From Halobacillus dabanensis (GTDB lineage: Bacteria; Bacillota; Bacilli; Bacillales; Halobacillaceae), in NCBI RefSeq assembly GCF_900114165.1, contig NZ_FOSB01000003.1, positions 62,001 to 126,000 on the forward strand: a stretch of 64,000 bases of DNA, read 5' to 3'. Numbering within the stretch: position 1 is the first letter of the stretch; each line of letters opens with the position of its first letter. This document shows positions 1 through 9,434 of the stretch, one piece after another. Made by a program: the position numbers and the translations under genes. Below the pieces are notes generated by a model, which was given only the letters and a program-made list of their open reading frames with translations, ran no database searches and had not been told where the DNA came from.

Positions 1-2
1 CC

Positions 3-89
3 CAGACTGCTGATCTATATTGGAGGGAGAAGCTTTTTGGCAGTAAGTGGAATGAAGTTATTCGTTGGTACGTCAGAAAATGGCGCTGA
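3..89 (+). CDS. Possible C-terminal fragment of an unidentified protein
   Basis: An open frame enters from the left edge and runs 28 codons to a TGA stop, ending in an Arg/Trp-rich tail (…VRKWR). It has no start in the window. The composition looks coding, but the fragment is too short to assign to a family and may be chance. Bases 90-314 after it contain no gene or strong terminator that I can see. Confidence 0.3.
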   Translation, partial: QTADLYWREKLFGSKWNEVIRWYVRKWR

Positions 90-314
90 ACCTTTGATAT
101 TCAATGAAGGAGCAATTTTTTCAAACTCTAATCAGAGACAATAATGGCTTAAGAGCCCAGGGAAACGGGTTTTCCTGCTCCTTCGCTCAGGTTCATACTT
201 GAGAAACAGAACATCAATGGATGTAAAACCTCCTATTTAATGTTCCGCCCTGTTAGTCCTGTCTGCAGGGGCATTGCGTGAATGGCCAATTTCCGTGTGC
301 GACTCTGATCCTCT

Positions 315-929
315 TCATTCTTTCTTATGAAGACGTTCTTCTTTATTTCCCATTAGTCCATAGAAGAACATGTGCGTAATCTCTTCACTCAGCTCCGCAA
401 TAGAGTCCTCAAAGAAGTTGGGCTTGGAACTCATGGCATGGTAAAACATTTCGATATAAAACATTATTGACCGGAAAGAGATATCAGGATGCACATAACC
501 TTGTTGCTTCCCTTGTTCAACCAACTCTATAAGGAGAGGAACGGCATCTTGTTCTGTAAACGATTGAATTAGATTACGAAGGTCAGGCTGGTCGGCCATG
601 ACTGTTTGCAGGAAGCCTGGGTCCAAGTGTAGAAGGCTCTCCTTTTTATCTTTGATGACAGAAGTGATTTTATCTTTAAAATCCATTTCCTCATCATGAA
701 CAATACCTTGAAAACGCTCTAGTCTTTCATAAATGAACCTTTTCACCGTTTCAAATAAGAGTTCATCTTTACCACCAAAGTAATTGTAGATGGTAACTTG
801 AGAAACTTGGGCTTTTTGGGCTATTTCCTGAATGCTAACCTTTTGCACTCCGTATTGAGAGAATAGTTGTAATGAGGCGTTCAGGATATTTTGCTTTTTT
901 CGCTCTTTTCGTCTTTCAAAACCATTCAT
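315..929 (-). CDS. TetR/AcrR family transcriptional regulator
   Basis: This 204-residue protein has the usual TetR size. An N-terminal helix-turn-helix at about residues 10-57 (…VSIQEIAQKAQVSQVTIYNYFGG…) binds DNA, and a helical C-terminal domain would bind a ligand and dimerise. The start is supported by AGAGGTG six bases before the ATG. The neighbouring genes on the + strand are a membrane-anchored unknown and a short-chain dehydrogenase, and TetR proteins often control such neighbours, but no operator is certain here. The ligand is unknown. Family call is firm; targets are inference. Confidence 0.92.
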   Translation of the reverse strand: MNGFERRKERKKQNILNASLQLFSQYGVQKVSIQEIAQKAQVSQVTIYNYFGGKDELLFETVKRFIYERLERFQGIVHDEEMDFKDKITSVIKDKKESLLHLDPGFLQTVMADQPDLRNLIQSFTEQDAVPLLIELVEQGKQQGYVHPDISFRSIMFYIEMFYHAMSSKPNFFEDSIAELSEEITHMFFYGLMGNKEERLHKKE

Positions 930-1268
930 AAGCTACACCTCTTCTAAACTTATCATACACAGGATTATGAAACGATTCAATTCATAGATTTCATTTCATT
1001 ATTCGAAACATGAACGATATAATGACAGTTGAGTGGAACTAAGGTTTATTATTTACTTGGCTATTTTAAATGGATTATGGAATATAGTGCATCTCTTAAT
1101 GAACAGGTCTCCTTTAGATTCCATTCCGAGATAGTAATTAGATTAAGGAGGTTTAGCGGGACTTCTTTCTTAGCCGAAATACCAACAGGCACTTCTCGAA
1201 GATAGTTTTTTATTAAAGTGTTTATTATGAAAAGGGGCGTCATTAATAAAATTCAAGGAGATGGAAAT

Positions 1269-1757
1269 TTGGCTACAAGTACGATTACATTGATTTTATC
1301 TATTACCTCTTTACTTATTTCAGGGATGGTTGCTGTCATTACTTATCGGTATAACAGAATTACTATCCGTAATGCAGCAAGGCTGGAGCATAATAAACTC
1401 TTGTTGGAAATCGACCACATGTATATAGAAGATCCTGATTTATGGAGTATTTATGATGACCACCCTATTGCTAAACACATTGAGAAAACCCCTTTAAAAA
1501 AAGGGAAGAAAGAAGCTTTCATTTATTATTACATAAACTTTTTTGACATCATCTTTGACTTTTACCATAAACAGATCTATAAAAATAAAAATGACAAAAA
1601 TGACTGGAAGGCGTGGAGTGATTTCATTTATCATTTCTTTACAGGATGTTCTTTAGCGAGAGAAATGTTCAAGGATTCGGCTACTTGGTATGATGATGAT
1701 TTTTCGAACTATATTTTGAGAGTCATCCACGATATTGAAAAGAACAACCTTGAGTGA
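1269..1757 (+). CDS. Hypothetical membrane-anchored protein
   Basis: I choose TTG at 1269 as the start because AAGGAG at 1255-1260 lies eight bases upstream. The in-frame ATGs at 1218 and 1227 have no ribosome site. The resulting 162-residue protein begins with one hydrophobic segment (about residues 4-25) followed by a basic stretch and a soluble domain rich in Tyr, Trp, Asp and Lys. This fits an inner-membrane anchor with a cytoplasmic domain. It resembles small unknowns of the DUF4760 kind in layout, but I cannot identify the family. No operon partner is obvious. Confidence 0.7.
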   Translation: MATSTITLILSITSLLISGMVAVITYRYNRITIRNAARLEHNKLLLEIDHMYIEDPDLWSIYDDHPIAKHIEKTPLKKGKKEAFIYYYINFFDIIFDFYHKQIYKNKNDKNDWKAWSDFIYHFFTGCSLAREMFKDSATWYDDDFSNYILRVIHDIEKNNLE

Positions 1758-1903
1758 AAAATGATCGTTTAGAAAGATGATAAATAACCGATCATCCTGT
1801 AATATAGTAGGATGAAATGGGAATACTTGAAAGAATTGGATTTATCCAACTCCAACGCAATTTAAGTCCAGTAAAAGAAATAATGATATAAGAGGTGTTT
1901 GTT

Positions 1904-2629
1904 TTGCTAAAAGGTCAGGTAGCAATCATTACAGGTGCTTCCCGTGGAATCGGGAAAGAAATTGCATTACAATTAGCAGAAAAGGGAGCCCATCTTTCCA
2001 TAATCGGGAGTTCCGAAGACATCCATAACACGAAAGAAGATCTCCAAGATCAAGGGTTTGACCAGGTTCTCTCCTTTACGGCAGATGTAAGTGATGAGAA
2101 TGAGATGGACCATGTTGTAGAAGCGACAAAAACTGCTTATGGAAAAGTGGATATCTTAGTTAACAATGCGGGGATAGGTGCATTCAAATCAATTGAAGAT
2201 GTAACCGTTGAGGAATGGCGTCGGACATATGATGTTAATGTCCAGGGTGTCTTCCTGGCAACAAAAGCCGTTCTTCCAATAATGAAAAGCCAAAAATTCG
2301 GTACTATCATCACTGTTGCTTCGGATGTTTCCCGTTATACGATCCCAGAGGGGGGTGCCCTCTATACATCGACAAAATATGCGGTTCAAGGATTCATGGG
2401 GTCGCTTGCTCAGGAAGTTAGGAAAGATGGAATTCGTGCGGGAACTGTTAATCCTGGAATGGTGGATACTTATTTCGCAAACGGAACTCAAGGAGACCCT
2501 GAAAAGAAGGATTGGTTGAAAGTACATGATATCGCTGAGGCGGTCGTATATATGGCATTAGCGCCCAAACACATGGTGATTGATGAGATGCATATGCATC
2601 CTCTAATTCAAGACTACCCAAGAATGTAA
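1904..2629 (+). CDS. Short-chain dehydrogenase/reductase (FabG-like)
   Basis: An NAD(P)-dependent oxidoreductase of the classical SDR family, 241 residues from TTG at 1904 (AGAGGTG six bases upstream). Residues 10-17 (TGASRGIG) are the nucleotide-binding glycine motif, NNAG follows near residue 88, and YTSTK supplies the catalytic Tyr and Lys, with a Ser in the preceding ASD stretch. The substrate cannot be read from the sequence; 3-oxoacyl-ACP reductases are close relatives, but solitary copies like this act on many ketones. It is monocistronic, with a strong terminator directly after it. Confidence 0.93.
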   Translation: MLKGQVAIITGASRGIGKEIALQLAEKGAHLSIIGSSEDIHNTKEDLQDQGFDQVLSFTADVSDENEMDHVVEATKTAYGKVDILVNNAGIGAFKSIEDVTVEEWRRTYDVNVQGVFLATKAVLPIMKSQKFGTIITVASDVSRYTIPEGGALYTSTKYAVQGFMGSLAQEVRKDGIRAGTVNPGMVDTYFANGTQGDPEKKDWLKVHDIAEAVVYMALAPKHMVIDEMHMHPLIQDYPRM

Positions 2630-2641
2630 CAAAAATTAAAA

Positions 2642-2684
2642 CCACCCCAGCTATCCTCATGAGGAGAAACTGGGGTGGTTTTTT
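2642..2684. terminator. Intrinsic terminator after the SDR gene
   Basis: A 9-bp GC-rich stem (CCACCCCAG at 2642-2650 with CTGGGGTGG at 2670-2678) is followed by a T run. An A run upstream suits use from the opposite strand too, and its T run overlaps the stop of the convergent small gene. Confidence 0.9.
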
Positions 2685-2919
2685 ATATGGAAAAACTGGG
2701 TTCTACAGTAGTAGCCTGTGCATGATCAATATAGCTCAAAAGAGCTTCATGGGATTCCAGCATTTCACTTTGCTTACTTGGATAGTAACAAGAGTGGAGA
2801 AATGTCTCGATTTTTTTCGATAAAAATTCGTCTCTTGTGCGTACCATAAGGACGAGTAAATCATCCCACTGCCCCCATATCATGAAATGCAGGGCTTTAT
2901 CATAATCATAGTGATTCAT
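2683..2919 (-). CDS. YhdB-like small protein
   Basis: A 78-residue soluble protein. I place the start at the ATG at 2919 (MNHYDYDKAL…), which has AAGGAAG about eight bases upstream; a longer frame to 2979 lacks a ribosome site. The sequence (…DYDKALHFMIWGQWDDLLVLMVRTRD…) resembles, from memory, the YhdB family of Bacillus, whose function is unknown. It is convergent with the SDR gene and appears to be a single-gene unit. Confidence 0.7.
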   Translation of the reverse strand: MNHYDYDKALHFMIWGQWDDLLVLMVRTRDEFLSKKIETFLHSCYYPSKQSEMLESHEALLSYIDHAQATTVEPSFSI

Positions 2920-3101
2920 TACTGACACTTCCTTTATAAAAGGAGTGGTCTTATTATCTCCGGTGGAACGATAACTCAATCAGAGAGTTCGTCACAGTTC
3001 TGGCAGGTTCGACACATTTTTGCTTATTTCTTCCGCAAACATTTGGAAATTTGTTATGATAGTATGGAAAAGTTTTGCTTCAAATGAAGGGAGATTCCGT
3101 G

Positions 3102-3566
3102 ATGACAGAAAGACAACTCATATATGGGAACATGGGGATGGTTATCACATTTGGTTTGTTTCTGTTTTTAAGCTTTGTGACAGCGGAAGCAGATGCAACC
3201 CAGGATGTGATGATTCTCATCAGTGAAATTGTCGGAAGCATAACACTGATTAGTGCGATTGTTTCTCTTTTTTACATAAAAAGTACTCAACGTTATTTAC
3301 CTATTGCCAATTTGTGCTTCTTGGTTCCTTGGATATTATATGCAATTGGATTTGAATTAGGTTTTGATGAAACAACCAATTATTCATGGATTTGGTTTAT
3401 CGGTCTTTATTTATTATTAATTACAGGTTTTATTTTCTTGAGGATCAGTTATAGGAGAATAGAGGGCTATTTTAAATTACTCCCTGTTTTCCTTTTATTC
3501 ATCAACGGTATTTTTTTCGTTTATTTAATCTTTATACATATATGGTGGAGTATACCATTTATATAA
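3102..3566 (+). CDS. Hypothetical polytopic membrane protein
   Basis: From ATG 3102 (AAGGGAGA seven bases upstream) this gives 154 residues with about five hydrophobic segments: near residues 10-30, 38-58, 68-85, 95-115 and 128-150. Short charged loops lie between them. It is an integral membrane protein with no motif I recognise. A terminator follows closely, and the next gene (a lipoprotein) has its own ribosome site, so it is probably transcribed alone. Confidence 0.7.
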   Translation: MTERQLIYGNMGMVITFGLFLFLSFVTAEADATQDVMILISEIVGSITLISAIVSLFYIKSTQRYLPIANLCFLVPWILYAIGFELGFDETTNYSWIWFIGLYLLLITGFIFLRISYRRIEGYFKLLPVFLLFINGIFFVYLIFIHIWWSIPFI

Positions 3567-3573
3567 TTGTTTC

Positions 3574-3604
3574 AACCTCAGGCTTTTATGGCTTGAGGTT
3601 TTTT
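3574..3604 (+). terminator. Intrinsic terminator
   Basis: AACCTCAGGC pairs with GCTTGAGGTT across a 7-base loop, followed by six T residues, directly after the membrane protein gene. Confidence 0.85.
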
Positions 3605-3709
3605 ATGGGTGAAGGCTTATCTGCTAAGATTCTTTACCTGTTTTTACAATCGCATATTTGCTCTTCTTCCACACATACTACAACTAAGCATGGAAGGAGG
3701 GTGAATATC

Positions 3710-4240
3710 ATGAAGATTAAAGCATTCGCGATCGGTCTTTTAGCAGCCAGTTCTCTAGTTGCATGTCAGGCGGAACAAGAAGCGGGAGACGATGGCAATT
3801 ACAATGGCGTAGAAAATACAAATTTCCAGCGTACAGCTGACGAAGGCCAAAATGCTAATAATTACGACAATGACCGAGGTATGGTACACAATACCAATTA
3901 CCACGTTGCTAAAGATGCAGCTAACCGTATCGAAAAGAATGTGGAAGGCGTCGATAATGTCTATGTCTTGAAAACTCGAGATAACGCTTATGTTGCAGCA
4001 GAACTCGATAATCCACAAGGCGATAAGAACGAAGTTTCCGATGAAATGGAACAACAGATCAAGAAAGCAGTCAAAGCATCTGACCAGGATATCAACAATG
4101 TTTACATTTCCACAAACCCTGATTTCGTTGATCTGACGAATAATTATGTCGAGAATTCAAGAAATGGGGAACCTGTTGAAGGGTTTTTCCGTGAGTTCGG
4201 AGAAATGGTCGACAGAATTTTTCCTGATCAACGCTCATAA
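3710..4240 (+). CDS. YhcN/YlaJ family sporulation lipoprotein
   Basis: A 176-residue lipoprotein from ATG 3710, with GGAGGGTG upstream. The N-terminus (MKIKAFAIGLLAASSLVAC) is a type II signal peptide with the lipobox LVAC, so Cys19 would be lipid-modified. An Asn/Asp-rich linker precedes a domain (about residues 60-165) with the NYHVAKDAANRI and DNVYVLKT features typical of the YhcN/YlaJ family. In Bacillus these proteins are made in the forespore and sit in the inner spore membrane. The exact role is unknown. It is followed by a terminator shared with the next, convergent gene. Confidence 0.87.
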   Translation: MKIKAFAIGLLAASSLVACQAEQEAGDDGNYNGVENTNFQRTADEGQNANNYDNDRGMVHNTNYHVAKDAANRIEKNVEGVDNVYVLKTRDNAYVAAELDNPQGDKNEVSDEMEQQIKKAVKASDQDINNVYISTNPDFVDLTNNYVENSRNGEPVEGFFREFGEMVDRIFPDQRS

Positions 4241-4246
4241 AGTATA

Positions 4247-4284
4247 AGAAACCAGGCTCCGATTATAAGGTGCCTGGTTTCTTT
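4247..4284. terminator. Bidirectional terminator
   Basis: AAGAAACCAGGC at 4248-4257 pairs with GCCTGGTTTC at 4272-4281. T-rich tails on both strands serve the YhcN-like gene and the convergent methyltransferase, whose last codons lie inside the hairpin. Confidence 0.85.
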
Positions 4285-4976
4285 GATTTAATAACCAGGA
4301 AATTTGGCTTTACTGCTACTTTCTCATAACCTTTAGGGTGGACACGTTTGAAATCCTCTGTAGGCGTTGGTTCGATTAGTTGAATAAGTCTGAAGCGATC
4401 GGTAACAGTTTCAATAATTTCTCCTAAAGGACGTCGGTAGAAGCTCATTGGTACTTTCTCACCATTCACATCCCATTCGTCATAAAGTTTTTGTTTTTCA
4501 TAATAATTGTTGTCAGGAAAATTTATGTAGTCCATGAATGGGTGATGGGTGGAAAAAAGGAGTGAACCCTCTGGTTTTAATACCCGTGCAAATTCATCGA
4601 AAACTTTAGACCAATCCTTTATATAATGAAGCGTTAAGGAACTCACAATCAAATCGAAGGATTCATTTTCGAAAGGTAACGGTGAGGTGAGATCATGTGC
4701 AAAAGCTTTCACATTGAAATTTTTGGTCCGTCTAATGGTTGCTTTGATCATTGCTTCACTCAAGTCCACTGCAGTAACTTCTGCGCCTTCTCCCGCTATG
4801 TAGGCGGAATACCATCCGGCGGCACATCCCGCATCAAGGACCTTCTTTCCTTTCAACGATGGAAGTTGTTCAATCATTGCTGGTCTTTCTAAATATGCAT
4901 TATAAGGCTTAGTATCAACTTCAAATTCATAGTGGGTAGACAGACGATTGTATGCTTGCTTTACTTCTTCTATCAT
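4263..4976 (-). CDS. Class I SAM-dependent methyltransferase
   Basis: I start the gene at ATG 4976 (MIEEVKQAYN…), seven bases after AAGGGG. The open frame continues upstream to 5165, but that extension looks non-coding. The 237-residue protein has the SAM-binding motif VLDAGCAAGWYS near residue 50, an acidic residue at the end of strand 2 (AVDLS) and the post-II loop …DLIVSSLTLHYI. This is the Methyltransf_11/25 type, resembling UbiE-like enzymes that act on small molecules. The substrate cannot be deduced. Confidence 0.88.
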   Translation of the reverse strand: MIEEVKQAYNRLSTHYEFEVDTKPYNAYLERPAMIEQLPSLKGKKVLDAGCAAGWYSAYIAGEGAEVTAVDLSEAMIKATIRRTKNFNVKAFAHDLTSPLPFENESFDLIVSSLTLHYIKDWSKVFDEFARVLKPEGSLLFSTHHPFMDYINFPDNNYYEKQKLYDEWDVNGEKVPMSFYRRPLGEIIETVTDRFRLIQLIEPTPTEDFKRVHPKGYEKVAVKPNFLVIKSKKPGTL

Positions 4977-5252
4977 ATACATTCCCCTTCTTATAGTGAG
5001 ATCAATATTTATTTTATATTTAAATCCTCCTCTAATAAATGCTTTTACAGAAAACTGTTTCCTTATCCTTGTGGAAATTTCCTTGTTCAAGAATTCATGT
5101 TGAGGAAATCCCGCTTTAACAATTACAATCTCAATGGTAGCTTCTATATTTATTTCCCACTGCAAAAAATTAATTTTCGGAACAAAAATATCCTTGCGCG
5201 TGAATTTTATCTTTTAAAACTTTGCTAATATTAATGGGAAGGGGGAGAGGAA

Positions 5253-5750
5253 ATGATCAGAGCAGCAAATGTAAATGATGCACCTGCCTACCGCACGCTT
5301 ATACAGTCGTTGGAGGCGGAAACCGATTACTTATTATTCGGTAAAGGAGAAAGAAAGTGGTCTGTGGAGCAAGTAGAAGAATTGCTAGAAAAGTTGGAGC
5401 AAGCGGAGACGTCTATTATTTTCCTATCAGAAGAAGAGGAAGAGATACTTGGTCACGTTACGGTATTGGGAGGGGGCGCGCCTCGTAATGGTCATGTAGG
5501 TAATGTTATTACTGGCGTCCTTCAGAAGAAAAAGGGGACAGGGATGGCCACAAAGCTGTTCAATCATCTTTTCAAATGGGCTTTGGAAGTTGGAATCACA
5601 AGGCTTGAACTTACAGTTATGGTCCACAATGAACGCGCCATTCGATTTTACGAGCGGATGGGATTTGAGAAAGAAGGAGTAAAACGAAACTCCCTGGTTG
5701 TCCGCGGGACGCCTGTTGATGAGTATATGATGGCAAAAATTCTAGTATAG
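5253..5750 (+). CDS. GNAT family N-acetyltransferase
   Basis: A 165-residue protein with the acetyl-CoA binding region of GNAT enzymes: strand 4 (HVGNVITGVL) leads into QKKKGTGMATKL, the pyrophosphate-binding loop of Q/R-x-x-G-x-G/A type. A C-terminal …NERAIRFYERMGFEKEG segment follows, typical of RimI/SpeG-like members. It would transfer acetyl from acetyl-CoA to an amine; the acceptor is unknown. The ribosome site GGGGGAGAGG precedes the ATG. Confidence 0.9.
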   Translation: MIRAANVNDAPAYRTLIQSLEAETDYLLFGKGERKWSVEQVEELLEKLEQAETSIIFLSEEEEEILGHVTVLGGGAPRNGHVGNVITGVLQKKKGTGMATKLFNHLFKWALEVGITRLELTVMVHNERAIRFYERMGFEKEGVKRNSLVVRGTPVDEYMMAKILV

Positions 5751-5834
5751 ACGGTGAGAAGATGTCCCGAATCTTCATGTTCACTGGGTTACGCTCATAT
5801 AGTAAGATAAGCGAAATCGAAGGAGGGGGCATCT

Positions 5835-7244
5835 TTGAGACCAGATGACCAAAAGAAGCTTGAATATGCGATCAGAGAAATCACAGAAATCGCTAAAGGT
5901 TTCGGGCTTGATTTTTACCCGATGCGTTATGAAGTCTGTCCTGACGATATTATCTATACATTCGGAGCGTACGGGATGCCGACACGCTTTTCACACTGGA
6001 GTTTCGGTAAGCAATACTACAAGATGAAGTTGCAATACGATCTTGGTTTGAGCAAAATTTATGAACTTGTTATCAATTCTAACCCTTGTTACGCCTTTTT
6101 ACTTAACTCGAATAGTTTGATTCAGAACAAGCTGATTGTTGCTCATGTATTAGCACACTGTGACTTTTTCAAAAATAATGCCCGGTTTCAGAACACGAAG
6201 CGGGACATGGTAGAAAGTATGGCTGCGACGGCAGAACGTGTTGCTGCTTACGAAAAGATTTATGGAAAACAAGAGGTGGAGTCCTTACTTGATGCTGTGC
6301 TGGCTATTCAGGAACACATCGATCCTTCCCTTGTCAGGCCAAAGCTTGCCTGGTCACTGGATGAAGAAGAGAGCGAAGATAAGCGGAAACACACGGAATA
6401 TGATGACCTTTGGAAAATGGACGAATCATCATCAGAAGAACGCCCGGTGTTCAGGAAGCGGAAAAAGTTCCCTCCTAGACCAGAAAAAGATTTGATGCTC
6501 TTTATTGAGCAATATAGTAGCGAACTGGATGACTGGCAACGCGATATATTGACAATGATGCGTGAAGAGATGCTTTACTTCTGGCCTCAGCTTGAAACGA
6601 AAATCATGAATGAAGGATGGGCTTCCTACTGGCATGCCCGTATACTAAGAGAGATGGATTTAACTAGTGATGAATCCATCGAGTTTGCAAAATTGAATGC
6701 AAGTGTCGTGCAACCAAGTAAAACGCAATTAAACCCATATTATTTAGGGGTGAAAATATTTGAAGATATAGAAGAAAGGTATGATCATCCAACCGAGGAG
6801 ATGATCAAGCATGGGATTGAGCCTGGGTCAGGACGTGAGAAAATGTTTGAGGTTCGTGAAATCGAATCAGACCAAAGTTTTATTCGCAACTATTTGACAA
6901 AGGAATTGGCTCGTCGAGAAGATTTATACCTTTTCCAGAAGCAAGGGCAAAAATACAAAATAACAGATAAAGATCATGAAGCGGTTCGCGATCAGCTTGT
7001 GACAATGCGTGTGAATGGTGGGTTTCCATATATTACTGTTCAAGATGGCGACTATGTCAGGAGCGGAGAGCTATATTTGAAACATCATTATGAAGATGTT
7101 GAGTTGGATGTCGGATATCTGGAAAAGACATTGCCATATATTTACCAGCTTTGGGGGCGAAATGTACACTTGGAAACAAAGGTGGAAGGTCGTGATGTGG
7201 TTTTCAGTTATGGTGGGAAGAAAGTACAGAAGAAGTATTTATGA
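5835..7244 (+). CDS. spoVR: SpoVR family stage V sporulation protein
   Basis: The 469-residue product matches the SpoVR family in length and in its hallmark segments: an N-terminal [12 protein letters not shown], then [27 protein letters not shown] and [12 protein letters not shown]. In Bacillus subtilis SpoVR is needed for normal spore cortex formation; its biochemical activity is not settled. The start is TTG 5835, eight bases after GGAGGGGG. It is followed by its own terminator and is likely monocistronic. Confidence 0.95.
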   Translation: MRPDDQKKLEYAIREITEIAKGFGLDFYPMRYEVCPDDIIYTFGAYGMPTRFSHWSFGKQYYKMKLQYDLGLSKIYELVINSNPCYAFLLNSNSLIQNKLIVAHVLAHCDFFKNNARFQNTKRDMVESMAATAERVAAYEKIYGKQEVESLLDAVLAIQEHIDPSLVRPKLAWSLDEEESEDKRKHTEYDDLWKMDESSSEERPVFRKRKKFPPRPEKDLMLFIEQYSSELDDWQRDILTMMREEMLYFWPQLETKIMNEGWASYWHARILREMDLTSDESIEFAKLNASVVQPSKTQLNPYYLGVKIFEDIEERYDHPTEEMIKHGIEPGSGREKMFEVREIESDQSFIRNYLTKELARREDLYLFQKQGQKYKITDKDHEAVRDQLVTMRVNGGFPYITVQDGDYVRSGELYLKHHYEDVELDVGYLEKTLPYIYQLWGRNVHLETKVEGRDVVFSYGGKKVQKKYL

Positions 7245-7248
7245 TTCC

Positions 7249-7280
7249 AAAACTGCCTTTTTTAATAAGGCAGTTTTTTT
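7249..7280 (+). terminator. Intrinsic terminator after spoVR
   Basis: AAAACTGCCTT pairs with AAGGCAGTTTT, ending in seven T residues. Confidence 0.92.
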
Positions 7281-7504
7281 ATTGTCTGATGAAATTTAAA
7301 TATAAAGTCCGGTTAATAGAGAATTCGACAGAGAAATTTTAGGTTCAGGCAGTGATATATAAGAATGCGGTTATTAGAGTACCTGCATAAAAAAACTTTT
7401 AGTTCTGAACAATCGACAAAAAGTATACCGAATTATGACAAAGTCATACATATGAAATTGATATAATAATGGTAATATTTCTTTTTTTAGAATGAGGTGA
7501 GATA

Positions 7505-8035
7505 GTGAAAAAGGTGCGTATAGCTATTGTTGGTTTAATTGCTGTTCTGATTGCTGTGGTGTTTTTTTATTTGGATAACCGGCAAGTGAATGCTTTGAAG
7601 AATCACCAGGCTTATCCGTTGATAGAAGAACCGAAACAACACCCTCAAGAGTTGACCGGCTCTTCACAACCAATTGATGATTCGGGTATCCATTTGACGA
7701 AACTTTATAGTAAGAATAATGCCAAAGGGCTCTTTTTCGGAATGTGGTATGGGGATAGGAACAAGACTATGAAAAACAAAGATGGAAACTGGAAACAGGA
7801 GGATGGCCATATCGAGTTTTTAGTGAAAGCTGTTGATTCAAACGGAACTACTTATAATGGTCATACAAAGGGGACTGTCGAAGGGACATTCACCACTTTT
7901 CGTTATATACAGTTCGATGATTTTCACTATGACCAAGATTTGGAATCTATCGAATTATCGTTTTATCCAATTGTAGAGGGCGAAGAAACCCCTCATAATC
8001 ATGCGTGGATAGAAACAACGGTCGATGTGGAATGA
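7505..8035 (+). CDS. Hypothetical protein with N-terminal membrane anchor
   Basis: A 176-residue protein from GTG 7505, with GAGGTGA just upstream. Residues 4-24 form one uncleaved-looking hydrophobic helix, and the remainder is a hydrophilic, probably extracytoplasmic domain rich in Gly, Asn, Asp and aromatic residues with predicted beta character. I do not recognise a family. The upstream 220 bases hold only the spoVR terminator and an AT-rich region with a TATAAT hexamer near 7462. Confidence 0.72.
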   Translation: MKKVRIAIVGLIAVLIAVVFFYLDNRQVNALKNHQAYPLIEEPKQHPQELTGSSQPIDDSGIHLTKLYSKNNAKGLFFGMWYGDRNKTMKNKDGNWKQEDGHIEFLVKAVDSNGTTYNGHTKGTVEGTFTTFRYIQFDDFHYDQDLESIELSFYPIVEGEETPHNHAWIETTVDVE

Positions 8036-8380
8036 AAAAAACTCTAATGGACGAATAATATCAATATTGAAGAAAGGAGCGCCGCTCAATGAGGAAGCTG
8101 AAGAGCTGCGTTTTCTGTATGGAAAGCGTAGACTGTTGTCTAGGCTTTTTTTCTGTTTAGAAAATGATAATATTGTGAGGTCAAAATGAACATTCTGTGA
8201 AAACACATCCGACTCTTTGAAGCTCCAATCCTTCCTACTCGTTATTAAAGGGTTAAGAATGTTAGGATTGTTATTAGGTAAAAGGGTATAAAATTTAAAG
8301 TTTTTCAGTTGAGGCACCATAGGAGAGCTTTTTTCTGGTAAACTAATCGTTAAAACCTGAAGTTGATCTGAGGAGGCATA
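8036..8380. other. Gene-poor interval with two weak small ORFs
   Basis: Nothing here is secure. A 23-codon ORF at 8089-8160 has AAAGGAG upstream and encodes a Cys-rich peptide (CVFC, CC). An overlapping frame at 8067-8189 from TTG gives a 40-residue amphipathic peptide without a ribosome site. Either could be a small gene or chance. The right end carries the AGGAGG site of the next gene. Confidence 0.3.
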
Positions 8381-9274
8381 ATGATGACGATTCACAACCA
8401 TATTTTGACAGAGGATGGTTTTGTAGACCAGGATTCACTGAAATATCCTTTTGAAGAGCGCGGACTCCAATTTGGAGATGGCATATATGAAGTCATTCGC
8501 GTATATAAAGGAAAGTACTATTTGATTGATGAACACGTGGAACGACTATATCGATCAGCAGCTGCTATAAAAATTAATGTTCCATACAAAAAAGAAGTCA
8601 TTTATGAGCGTCTAGAAGAACTTTTAAAGAAAAATGCGGTGGATGAAGATGCAAAAGTGTACTTACAGATCACAAGAGGGTCTGCTCCAAGGGATCATGC
8701 ATTTCCTAATGAGACAAAAGCGAACCTTTATGCGTATGTGAAAGATCTGCCTAGGCCGACCAGCTTCATGCGTGACGGGGTGACAGCTATTACCCATGAC
8801 GATGTTCGCTGGGATTGGTGCTACATCAAAAGCTTGAACTTGTTACCTAATGTGCTTGCTAAACAAGAAGCTAAAGAAAAAGGAAGTTATGAAGCGATCC
8901 TTCATAAGAATGGAGAAGTAACGGAATGTAGCTCTTCGAATGTTTATTATGTACGCAACGGAAAGGTTTACACACACCCAGCTAAAAAGAATATTTTACA
9001 TGGATGTGTCCGTATGCGTGTGGAAGCATTCTGCGACAAAGAAAATATTGAATTTATAGAGGATCCTTTCCGGGTAGAAGATCTTTCGTCTGCTGATGAA
9101 CTTTTCTTATCCAGTAGTACTTCAGAAGTCATGCCGATATTAAAAGTGGATGGTCAGGTTATAGGGGACGGAAAGCCAGGACCATTAACAAGAAAAATAC
9201 AGAAATGTTATGAAGAAGATGCGAACATATCGGTTGAAGAATCTATTTTTTCCAGTCAAGCAGCAGCAGAGTGA
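8381..9274 (+). CDS. dat: D-amino acid transaminase
   Basis: A PLP-dependent fold-type IV aminotransferase of 297 residues. It interconverts D-alanine plus 2-oxoglutarate with pyruvate plus D-glutamate and so supplies D-Glu for peptidoglycan. Recognisable features are RGLQFGDGIYEV at residues 27-38, the catalytic lysine K150 in CYIKSLNLL, and TECSSSNV around 181-188; the pattern is close to the Bacillus sp. YM-1 enzyme. Tandem ATGs at 8381 and 8384 follow GAGGAGG, and the second may be the true start. A terminator follows. Confidence 0.95.
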   Translation: MMTIHNHILTEDGFVDQDSLKYPFEERGLQFGDGIYEVIRVYKGKYYLIDEHVERLYRSAAAIKINVPYKKEVIYERLEELLKKNAVDEDAKVYLQITRGSAPRDHAFPNETKANLYAYVKDLPRPTSFMRDGVTAITHDDVRWDWCYIKSLNLLPNVLAKQEAKEKGSYEAILHKNGEVTECSSSNVYYVRNGKVYTHPAKKNILHGCVRMRVEAFCDKENIEFIEDPFRVEDLSSADELFLSSSTSEVMPILKVDGQVIGDGKPGPLTRKIQKCYEEDANISVEESIFSSQAAAE

Positions 9275-9279
9275 ACAAT

Positions 9280-9307
9280 AACCGGTGGATATAAATCTAC
9301 CGGTTTT
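9280..9307 (+). terminator. Intrinsic terminator after dat
   Basis: ACCGGTGGAT pairs with ATCTACCGGT (one mismatch), followed by TTTTT. Confidence 0.8.
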
Positions 9308-9397
9308 TAAATGGTTATAAAATGGAATTATTTGTATGACCTGGTACACCAAAATTTGGTGATTGGAACAACAGGATAATTAGGTGATGAGTTGTTA

Positions 9398-9406
9398 TGC
9401 TATAAT
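9398..9406 (+). promoter_or_regulatory. Extended -10 promoter element
   Basis: TGCTATAAT matches an extended -10 element placed about 30 bases before the ribosome site of the next gene. A perfect odd inverted repeat (arms CACCAAA and TTTGGTG, 9347-9361) lies about 40 bases upstream and could be an operator; that is a guess. Confidence 0.55.
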
Positions 9407-9434
9407 GCAAGGGAAAAGAAAGGAGGCGGTGATC

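Noticed and set aside
1061-1243. 60-codon minus-strand frame between the TetR gene and the next gene
   Set aside because: No ribosome site before its start, and it overlaps the promoter region of the + strand gene. Its composition is odd but not convincing.
7955-8401. 148-codon minus-strand frame
   Set aside because: It overlaps the end of one + strand gene and the start of dat, has no ribosome site and no protein-like pattern.
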